A DNA stretch of 7,295 bases from Euryarchaeota archaeon UBA125 (lineage in GTDB: Archaea; Thermoplasmatota; Poseidoniia; Poseidoniales; Thalassarchaeaceae): the NCBI GenBank assembly GCA_002502625.1, contig DAPV01000063.1, forward strand, positions 1 through 7,295. The letters are read 5' to 3'. A program made the position numbers and the translations under genes. The notes beneath the pieces were generated by a model. The model was not told the origin of the DNA, did not search any database, and saw nothing but the letters and a program-made list of their open reading frames with translations. Positions 1 through 5,697 of the stretch are shown here, piece after piece (within the stretch, counting starts at the first letter, position 1; every line of letters starts with the position of its first letter).

Positions 1-370
1 AGTGAAGTAAACCTAATGATACTTCAGATAATGATGAATTTCCTTCAATGTAACCGTATGGGCCATGAAATGTTCCACCTAACCAATATGGCATTGCACC
101 AAAGAAAATTACAATCAACCATCCTAATGCTACAGCGGTGACTGCTTCTCGATCACGTACTCCTTCATCCTGATCAAAACTATTTCTTGATTTTCTAATC
201 ATTATTAGTCCTGTAATTAATCCGAGAACTACTGGGATGAAAAATGCTCGAATAAAGAATTCAGTAGCGTCTTCTTGCAGTAAGAATGATGATAATCCAA
301 TCACAAACATAGGGATTGAGACTACCATCAATGTCCAGCCCATAAGGTTAGCAATGGGGGCAAATCGCAT
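1..370 (-). CDS. trkH: TrkH-type potassium uptake channel subunit, N-terminal part (cut by window edge)
   Basis: This is the N-terminal 123 residues of a gene that continues past base 1. TrkH is the membrane pore of the Trk K+ uptake system and is gated by cytoplasmic TrkA. Three hydrophobic helices are visible, at about residues 8-31, 41-57 and 74-97. The third lies in a stretch (REAVTAVALGWLIVIFFGAMPYWLGG, split here as REAVTAVALGWL and FFGAMPYWLGG) that closely follows the TrkH/KtrB pattern just before the first pore loop. A polar loop with GPYGYIEGNSS follows. The selectivity-filter segment is beyond the edge, so pore residues cannot be judged. The start is the ATG at 370, one base after the trkA stop; an overlapping ATG at 375 is in another frame that stops quickly. 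The tight junction suggests translational coupling with trkA. Family call is confident; TrkH versus KtrB or TrkG is less so, although the TrkA partner favours TrkH. Confidence 0.85.
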   Translation of the reverse strand, partial: MRFAPIANLMGWTLMVVSIPMFVIGLSSFLLQEDATEFFIRAFFIPVVLGLITGLIMIRKSRNSFDQDEGVRDREAVTAVALGWLIVIFFGAMPYWLGGTFHGPYGYIEGNSSLSEVSLGLLH

Positions 371-371
371 A

Positions 372-1790
372 TCATGACCTCAACTTGGATTCAACAGTTG
401 TAATTGAATCACGTAGTAATAGTATAATCAATCTGTCATTAGGCTCTAACATCATTTCCAAGTCAGGGGTAAATGTAACTGGGCTCATACCATCTCGATT
501 ACGTTCAAGCAAAACCACTTTCGCACCACCTTTGAACTTGGATTCTAGCTTAGAAATAGGATGGCCAATAATACTATGATTGGTGTCTAATGTGACTGAC
601 ATAGCTACAAACTCTTTTGCTTGACGAATAATCTGGAATCTACCTTCTACATACGAATGTACATGTTCCATTATTGCACTAATAGAAACTTCTCTCCTCG
701 AAACAGCTCTTGTTAATCCTATCCTTCGAACAGTGTCCACTAATGTTGAATCATCAACAATTAGACCAGTACGGTCAACTCCCTCGTCTACTGCTCGCAT
801 TGCAATTGCGATTGCACCATTATCATCATCTAAGGTACTGATAGCAATGTCATGATCTGACATTCCAATATCTTTGAGTAGTTCTATATCACTAGGTTCG
901 CCATGAATTACATCTAGTCTACGTTGATTTCCTAAACCTGAGCCCACTAAATCATTCGCGATATTTAGGTCTGGCTCGACTACAGTTACAGATGATTCAT
1001 TTCCAAGATAGTGAGCAGCAAGATCGGTACCAACAGAAGTTGCACCAAAAATAATCACTCTAGGATGATCAACCATAGGTTCAGAAGTGAATCCACAGGC
1101 ATTGGAGATTCGATTCTGAACATGTAATCCAGTAGCAGCAAATAGTAATAGGTCACCAGTTTCTGCCACAGTGGATTCATCTATAATTGAGGATTTACCA
1201 CCTGAACCAACAATTCCAACTGGCATCGGTAAACCGTCTATTTTTTCAGCAGCAGCAATGAGTGTCTGACCTAATAATAAGCTCCCATCTGTTATTTTTG
1301 AAACTGATAAATATGCATCATTTCCCATTGGAGCCGTATGCAAAATATGTGGAGAAATCAAACCAGCAGTTAATTCATCAACAATTTCTTTATCCGCATT
1401 AGCAACATGATCGACTTGAGACCAACGATGAAATACATCTGAAGAATCTTGTCTAGCTACTAACATTCTATTGACTCTAGCAATGGTAACCATTTCACCA
1501 CTAACTGATTCCATATTTTCACGATGATCTTTAGCAAAAGCACATCCCAAAATATTTCTTTCATCTGAATCGGTAGCCATAATTAGTAATTCAGCATTTT
1601 GAATACCTGCATGATTGAGGGTTTCTCTAGACATTACGTCTCCAGCAATTAACAAACATTCGAGAGACTGAGCGGATTTAAGCGCATCAGGATCTGAATC
1701 AATTAAAATAACATTTTTACGCTCATAAATGAGTGCCTGAGCGACACCTCTACCGACTTCGCCGGCACCTGCGATAATTACGACCTTCAT
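372..1790 (-). CDS. trkA: Trk potassium transport regulatory protein TrkA (two RCK domains)
   Basis: TrkA is the peripheral cytoplasmic NAD(H)/nucleotide-binding ring that controls TrkH. The 472 residues match the full-length tandem-RCK form (E. coli TrkA is about 458). Order: Rossmann RCK_N 1 (residues 1-140) with GAGEVG at 8-13, acidic D31 at the end of strand 2, a GD at 50-51 and TIARVNR at 102-108; RCK_C 1 (about 148-222); Rossmann RCK_N 2 (about 243-362) with E272 after strand 2; RCK_C 2 (about 390-470). The second Rossmann loop reads GATSVG (249-254), so the central Gly of GxGxxG is Thr and this site may bind nucleotide weakly or bind a different one. The start at 1790 is supported by the first beta strand beginning immediately (MKVVIIAGAG) and by a Shine-Dalgarno-like GGTGGTGA 9 nt upstream. 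trkH follows after one base, as expected for a regulator-channel pair. Confidence 0.95.
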   Translation of the reverse strand: MKVVIIAGAGEVGRGVAQALIYERKNVILIDSDPDALKSAQSLECLLIAGDVMSRETLNHAGIQNAELLIMATDSDERNILGCAFAKDHRENMESVSGEMVTIARVNRMLVARQDSSDVFHRWSQVDHVANADKEIVDELTAGLISPHILHTAPMGNDAYLSVSKITDGSLLLGQTLIAAAEKIDGLPMPVGIVGSGGKSSIIDESTVAETGDLLLFAATGLHVQNRISNACGFTSEPMVDHPRVIIFGATSVGTDLAAHYLGNESSVTVVEPDLNIANDLVGSGLGNQRRLDVIHGEPSDIELLKDIGMSDHDIAISTLDDDNGAIAIAMRAVDEGVDRTGLIVDDSTLVDTVRRIGLTRAVSRREVSISAIMEHVHSYVEGRFQIIRQAKEFVAMSVTLDTNHSIIGHPISKLESKFKGGAKVVLLERNRDGMSPVTFTPDLEMMLEPNDRLIILLLRDSITTVESKLRS

Positions 1791-1799
1791 CGTGTTCTC

Positions 1800-1807
1800 T
1801 CACCACC
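1800..1807 (-). promoter_or_regulatory. Probable Shine-Dalgarno site of trkA
   Basis: On the minus strand GGTGGTGA lies 9 nt before the trkA ATG. It contains GGTGA, which can pair with the usual archaeal 16S rRNA 3' end. It supports the ATG at 1790. Upstream start regions of the other genes in the window lack a match this good. Confidence 0.5.
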
Positions 1808-1810
1808 CGG

Positions 1811-1822
1811 CCCTCGGAAGGG
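1811..1822 (-). other. Short inverted repeat (possible RNA hairpin) in the trkA leader
   Basis: The minus-strand transcript would read CCCU-UCCG-AGGG: a perfect 4-bp stem closing a UNCG-type tetraloop. It sits in a GC-rich 42-nt gap between the transglutaminase-like gene and trkA, just upstream of the trkA Shine-Dalgarno-like site. No U-tract follows, so it is not an obvious terminator. The stem is short and could be chance. Confidence 0.25.
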
Positions 1823-1832
1823 GTCTTGAGTG

Positions 1833-3533
1833 TTATTCTCCTTCCTTCCAATTGACCATGAACATACCATCTGTAACAGATGGCGTTCCGACCGTCGAAT
1901 ATGAATGATCAAAGGACTTCATAGTAGGACCATAGTAAATCCTAGTGTAAACACTATCTACATCATCAGCAGAATGTGTTGCTTTTTGTAGAAAATTAGA
2001 GTAAACGGTTGGAGTATACAGTAACCATTTGTTATTTACAACATCTACGACACCGATAATATAACATGACGTTGGTTCAATGTTTCGTTCATTGCATGTG
2101 TCTTCACTTAATGGTAAAGCAATATTCGACCAACCATGAGCCTCCCATTGTGAAAAATCACCTGAACCAAGAATCCCCATTTCATACCATGTAGAAACAC
2201 GCTTAGTACGAACTATACTCATCCATGCATTTGATTGTTCATCACAATCTCCTTTTTCAGCTTGAATACAATCAGGACCGCTACGTGCTAATGCCAATCC
2301 ATCAGCATATTGGATATTATCACGAACCCAAATAAAAGCAGCATGACTGAATGCAAATACATTGTCCTGATCTTCTGGAGGAAGAGAAGATTGAATCATA
2401 TCAGCAATTTCAGTGACTATCGAGGAATCTGAATCTATTGCATAGTCAGAGCCATCTGATGAACGATCATAAAATTGAGATTTATCTCCAAACGCATTGG
2501 TATAATAGGAGATACCAATGTTATCAAGATCAGCAAATGTACCAGATGTACTCTTAGAAATACCATTTCCGCCGGTCATACCTAAAACATTAGATGGTAA
2601 ATCAGCATCTTGCCACCATGAATAAGCAAACGAGCGAATTGAATAATCAACAACCAGAGTAGCAATTGCACTAGTAGGATTATTATCAATTTCATTCTGT
2701 GATGCAGCCGGGATTGTACCTTCCCAAATCAAACATCTTCCATACTGACAATCTTCGCTCCCACTTCCTCCAGGAGCTGGCCACCAAATCTGAGAGTATC
2801 CATCTGCCATTTGGATAGCATTAGATTTTTCACGAACTGCACCAGGGTTCAAAGGAATATTCTCAGAAGGAGTAGAGACACCTACTTGCATTTCAACAAT
2901 ATTTTGTAATACTTCAGATGGTATTTCTGTACCATCTGTTGATGAAAACATTACTGATTCGTACCCATATGATGTCCGTTGAGGCAATGGAATTGGTAAT
3001 TTATACATAAAATCAGAACCAGCAGTACTAGGACCCGATTCAAATTGATAGGTAGAACGGAAGGTGAACTCTGCTTCAACCGGATGTTCATGACTTGGAG
3101 TCATTAGATCGAATATATCATTAAAATACTGGTCAAAGCCATCCACTAATGGATCTTGTGCGGGAGTGAAAAGCATCACAGCCACCAACACCAATGCTAC
3201 AGTAGCATTTCTACTCTCTCGTTTACGTCGGACAAGTCTACGTGGAATTTCATTAGGCGCCTGCCTATACATTTGCTCTTGCCTACGACGTACTTCTGCA
3301 GGCATTGCAGGAGGGGGACGTCCACCCATTGCTGAACCTGGTGGAGGGCCCCTACGAGCACGAGGTGTTGGGGGTATTCCACCAATACTGTTAGAACGAG
3401 AAATACGTGTCTGCAGCCCCGATGCTCCAGACACTATTCTACCACATGTTTCACAGATACTGAAGCGCCCAGACATGGGAGCCATGCAATGCGGGCAACG
3501 AGGCATGGAGTGGTTCCTGATTCGATGATTCAT
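1833..3533 (-). CDS. Zinc-ribbon, single-TM protein with extracytoplasmic transglutaminase-like domain
   Basis: I recognise domains but not a named gene. Up to 566 residues. Order: N-terminal zinc ribbon with two CxxC knuckles (C13/C16 and C27/C30); a Pro/Arg/Gly-rich linker (about 45-105); a basic stretch (99-108) followed by one TM helix (about 109-124), predicting a cytoplasmic ribbon and an external C-terminal region; a beta-rich Asp/Ser-rich region (about 150-370) with a likely disulfide pair C262/C267; and a transglutaminase-like core (about 390-515). The core shows FIWVRDNIQYADG, then GDCDEQSNAW with the nucleophile candidate C430, and AHGWSNI with H466. The third triad position, normally Asp in WxxxDPT, is T507 in WLLYTPT, so activity is uncertain; D497 is nearby. 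Such folds include proteases, amidases and inactive binding modules. Start is uncertain: the ATG at 3533 gives the longest form, while Met10 (ATG at 3506) has AGGA 8 nt upstream and begins MPRCPHC, and I slightly prefer it. Confidence 0.8.
   Translation of the reverse strand: MNHRIRNHSMPRCPHCMAPMSGRFSICETCGRIVSGASGLQTRISRSNSIGGIPPTPRARRGPPPGSAMGGRPPPAMPAEVRRRQEQMYRQAPNEIPRRLVRRKRESRNATVALVLVAVMLFTPAQDPLVDGFDQYFNDIFDLMTPSHEHPVEAEFTFRSTYQFESGPSTAGSDFMYKLPIPLPQRTSYGYESVMFSSTDGTEIPSEVLQNIVEMQVGVSTPSENIPLNPGAVREKSNAIQMADGYSQIWWPAPGGSGSEDCQYGRCLIWEGTIPAASQNEIDNNPTSAIATLVVDYSIRSFAYSWWQDADLPSNVLGMTGGNGISKSTSGTFADLDNIGISYYTNAFGDKSQFYDRSSDGSDYAIDSDSSIVTEIADMIQSSLPPEDQDNVFAFSHAAFIWVRDNIQYADGLALARSGPDCIQAEKGDCDEQSNAWMSIVRTKRVSTWYEMGILGSGDFSQWEAHGWSNIALPLSEDTCNERNIEPTSCYIIGVVDVVNNKWLLYTPTVYSNFLQKATHSADDVDSVYTRIYYGPTMKSFDHSYSTVGTPSVTDGMFMVNWKEGE
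3515..3518 (-). promoter_or_regulatory. Possible Shine-Dalgarno site favouring the internal start of the zinc-ribbon gene
   Basis: AGGA on the minus strand lies 8 nt before the in-frame ATG at 3506 (Met10). The upstream ATG at 3533 has no comparable site. A four-base match is weak evidence, but together with the protein then starting directly at the zinc ribbon it argues for a 557-residue product. Confidence 0.35.
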
Positions 3534-3564
3534 GAATGTTCAGCATACAAATGGCATTATTCGG

Positions 3565-4359
3565 TCATTCAGACTCATAATTATCATTTTTCGATAGATT
3601 TTCTTTATTCTTCATCCTACGCTCTACACGCCTTTGTAACGGAGTTAAACTACTGGGTAACCACAGGTTCTGAGCCCTTGCATCTGCCCACATAGCAAAC
3701 ATAATAATTGGTGTTAGAACTAGTGGACTACTGAGAATAGCAATGAAAATGGATAACCGAATCAGTGCACGTGCAATTCCAGTAAACATCACAGGAGTAA
3801 ATCGTATTCCCACTAGTATATTCGATCCTTGAGCAGATCCCATCGGAGCTAAAGTAAAACCACTTGCAATACCAATTACAAAACCCAATACAATTGTATG
3901 TATTCCAAATCCGCTAGTATCTGCTCCAACATTAGCAATTTGTGGGTCAAAAGCACGTACGCACGCATAAGCAGTTAACATTGCAGCACTACCTATACCA
4001 AATGCATAACCTGTTGTTGTTGCTGATGAGGGAACCTTTCTTTCTGCTCTTGCTGAAAGATACATACATAATGCAGCTTCTGCCCACCCAGCTAACAGAA
4101 CAATGGGCAAAATTTCAACTATGAAAATACCTCCTGATTCTGCCAAATCGGTATACATTGTTTGGAATACCCAAACATCTAGTGCTGATGCTAATATTGC
4201 TCCAACAATAAATCCGATAATTAATGCCTTATACGCTTGGGATAAATCCTGAATTGGTGAATATCTTTTCATACCCCTTGCCCAAATAATAGGAAATACT
4301 AGGAGACCTACCAGCATAGCGATTTGGAACTGCCACTGAGGAAGATTGGTCGGTTCCAT
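3565..4359 (-). CDS. Polytopic membrane protein of unknown function
   Basis: Not recognised. The 264 residues hold about six or seven hydrophobic segments: roughly 8-27, 43-66, 76-101, 116-136, 152-172, and a long stretch at 180-226 that probably forms two. The C-terminal tail (about 241-264) is charged, RRVERRMKNKENLSKN, and by the positive-inside rule is probably cytoplasmic. Polar residues inside or beside helices include E82, E94 (in GWAEAA), R135 and H154. The spacing from E94 to a GYAFGIGSAAM helix and then to a helix starting with H154 faintly recalls PrsW/YhfC/CPBP intramembrane proteases, but the EE dyad is absent, so I do not assign that function. The reading frame is open to 4749, but that extension is antisense to the get3-like P-loop region; the ATG at 4359 is the sensible start. 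A TATA-like element lies 24-31 nt upstream, fitting a leaderless or nearly leaderless mRNA. First gene of the leftward group. Confidence 0.8.
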   Translation of the reverse strand: MEPTNLPQWQFQIAMLVGLLVFPIIWARGMKRYSPIQDLSQAYKALIIGFIVGAILASALDVWVFQTMYTDLAESGGIFIVEILPIVLLAGWAEAALCMYLSARAERKVPSSATTTGYAFGIGSAAMLTAYACVRAFDPQIANVGADTSGFGIHTIVLGFVIGIASGFTLAPMGSAQGSNILVGIRFTPVMFTGIARALIRLSIFIAILSSPLVLTPIIMFAMWADARAQNLWLPSSLTPLQRRVERRMKNKENLSKNDNYESE

Positions 4360-4368
4360 GTGTATGCG

Positions 4369-4380
4369 AGATGCACATCT
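4369..4380. repeat. Small imperfect palindrome in the divergent promoter region
   Basis: AGATG-CA-CATCT has 5-bp perfect arms around a 2-bp centre. It lies between the start codon of the leftward membrane-protein gene and the shared TATA-like element. A dyad here could be an operator, but this short a repeat can occur by chance. Confidence 0.3.
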
Positions 4381-4382
4381 AT

Positions 4383-4390
4383 GAAAAATA
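4383..4390. promoter_or_regulatory. Candidate shared TATA element of the divergent promoter
   Basis: The A/T-rich GAAAAATA (plus strand), read as TATTTTTC on the minus strand, is the best TATA-like sequence in the 76-bp gap between the two divergent genes. For the leftward gene it lies 24-31 nt before the ATG, the distance expected for an archaeal leaderless transcript. For the rightward gene it lies 46-53 nt before the ATG, which would give a leader of about 20 nt containing the purine-rich GAGGGGG (4412-4418). Assignment is by position and composition only; a separate element for the rightward gene is possible. Confidence 0.4.
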
Positions 4391-4435
4391 CGCACTTTCC
4401 GTTCATTCAAAGAGGGGGATTCTAGTCCGTTAATC

Positions 4436-5656
4436 ATGGTTCGGTTACTACTGTTCGGAGGAAAGGGTGGTGTTGGGAAGACTACAATGGCTGCAGCAAC
4501 CGCAGTCTGGTTAGCAGATTCAGGACTACGTACCTTGTTAATTTCTAGTGACCCAGCCCACTCTACTTCTGATTCATTGGAAACTAAACTAGGCTCAGAA
4601 CCAACACCTGTTAATGAAGTCCCTAATTTAGAAGGTTTAGAATTAGATCCAGAAAAGAGTGTTGAGACTCTAATGCCAATGTTGAGTGGCGCTATTGGAG
4701 GTTCGGGTCTTGGTGCATTATTAGGAAATGATGCATTAAATGAAATCAATCAAGAATCTAATTCACTATCTGCAAATGATCTAATGATTCCTGGAATGGA
4801 TGAAGCATTAGGATTTGAAACCATACTCAGGCATGTAGAAAATCCAAGACACGATGTAGTAGTTTTTGATACTGCGCCTACTGGTCATACTCTACGTTTC
4901 CTCGGGTTACCTGAAATTCTTGACGGATGGACAGATAGAATTCTACGCATTATGAGATTAACTGGAGGTATTCGAATGATGTTAATGGGTGGTTCCAAAG
5001 AACAAGAAATTCGATCAGAAATTGAAAGATTTCAACGTCGTGTAAGACACGTAAGAAGAATCATGGCAGATGACACAGTTACCACATTTTCCTTAGTAAC
5101 AATACCAGAAAGAATGGCTGTTTCTGAATCTATACGTGCATCATTGGCACTTTCTGAACATAATATCTTAGTTGATAGGGTAATAGTAAATAGATGTACA
5201 CCGAATCTTGATCATCCTTTCCTAACGAGTCGACGTGATATTGAACAAGGATATCTTGACGAGTTAAAAGATAGATTTGACGACATAGGAGTACACCAAA
5301 TACCACTTGAATCTACAGATATACACGGAATTGACCATCTTAGAAGGGTTGGAAGCCATATGTTAGGCCCAATAGAACCATTCAATTCTAGTGATTTAGA
5401 ATTAACAGTAGGTGATCAAATGAAATATAAAATAATAAGATCGGAAGTAAGATTTGAAAATGATAACAATACTGAATACAGACTTCACTTACCAGGCGCT
5501 AATAAAGATGAAATGTCACTTAGAGGCGAAGACGGAGTACTTCTAATCGGATTAAACAATAAAGAGAAAAAATTGAACATTGGAAGAGAATTTGATACTA
5601 ATTCAGTAAATGCAAAATTAGAATATGATATTTTGACCGTCCAAGTTCCTAAGTAA
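4436..5656 (+). CDS. Get3/ArsA-family ATPase with C-terminal Hsp20-like domain
   Basis: Member of the Get3/ArsA branch of SIMIBI ATPases. Relatives deliver tail-anchored membrane proteins (Get3) or power arsenite export (ArsA). The 406 residues contain one ATPase unit: deviant P-loop GGKGGVGKTT (8-17), switch I DPAHSTSDSL (39-48), PGMDEALGFETI (119-130), switch II DTAPTGHTLRFL (145-156) and the PERMAVSES segment (224-232). From about 325 to 406 a small beta-rich domain follows, with EYRLHLPGANKDEMSL, GVLLIGL and a final LEYDILTVQVPK, matching the ArsA_HSP20/alpha-crystallin-like tail found on some Get3/ArsA proteins. The only cysteine is C254, so the zinc-binding CXXC that joins the canonical Get3 dimer is absent. 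No arsR, arsB or arsD is seen nearby, and SRP54 is next, which favours protein targeting or chaperoning over arsenite transport. The ATG at 4436 places strand 1 immediately before the P-loop. No strong Shine-Dalgarno site is seen. Confidence 0.92.
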   Translation: MVRLLLFGGKGGVGKTTMAAATAVWLADSGLRTLLISSDPAHSTSDSLETKLGSEPTPVNEVPNLEGLELDPEKSVETLMPMLSGAIGGSGLGALLGNDALNEINQESNSLSANDLMIPGMDEALGFETILRHVENPRHDVVVFDTAPTGHTLRFLGLPEILDGWTDRILRIMRLTGGIRMMLMGGSKEQEIRSEIERFQRRVRHVRRIMADDTVTTFSLVTIPERMAVSESIRASLALSEHNILVDRVIVNRCTPNLDHPFLTSRRDIEQGYLDELKDRFDDIGVHQIPLESTDIHGIDHLRRVGSHMLGPIEPFNSSDLELTVGDQMKYKIIRSEVRFENDNNTEYRLHLPGANKDEMSLRGEDGVLLIGLNNKEKKLNIGREFDTNSVNAKLEYDILTVQVPK

Positions 5657-5695
5657 AGGTCCGTTGACTTCAAACAGGACTACTCCTACGGTCAA
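5633..5695. repeat. 8-bp inverted repeat spanning the get3-like/SRP54 junction
   Basis: TTGACCGT (5633-5640) and its exact complement ACGGTCAA (5688-5695) flank 47 nt. The right arm ends 2 nt before the SRP54 ATG. A stem here would occlude the SRP54 start and enclose the upstream stop codon. There is no Shine-Dalgarno motif directly upstream of the SRP54 ATG. Chance occurrence is quite possible. Confidence 0.25.
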
Positions 5696-5697
5696 TC

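Noticed and set aside
3166..3528. Plus-strand 120-codon frame opposite the zinc-ribbon gene
   Set aside because: It is the mirror of the Pro/Arg/Gly-rich linker, whose GC-rich codons leave the opposite strand open. The minus frame has CxxC knuckles, a TM helix and a recognisable core.
3489..3695. Plus-strand 68-codon frame across the junction of the two envelope genes
   Set aside because: No domain signal; it overlaps both minus-strand genes and has no credible ribosome-binding site.
4360..4749. N-terminal extension of the membrane-protein reading frame up to an ATG at 4749
   Set aside because: It is antisense to the get3-like N-terminus including the P-loop, has low-complexity non-membrane sequence unlike the rest, and the ATG at 4359 fits the first TM helix and the TATA-like spacing.
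4436..5656. Arsenite-pump ATPase ArsA
   Set aside because: One ATPase unit rather than the bacterial tandem, no cysteine pattern for arsenite binding, and no ars genes nearby; neighbouring SRP54 suits protein targeting better.
5485..5673. Minus-strand frame opposite the Hsp20-like tail of the get3-like gene
   Set aside because: Antisense shadow of a coherent domain; no recognisable features of its own.
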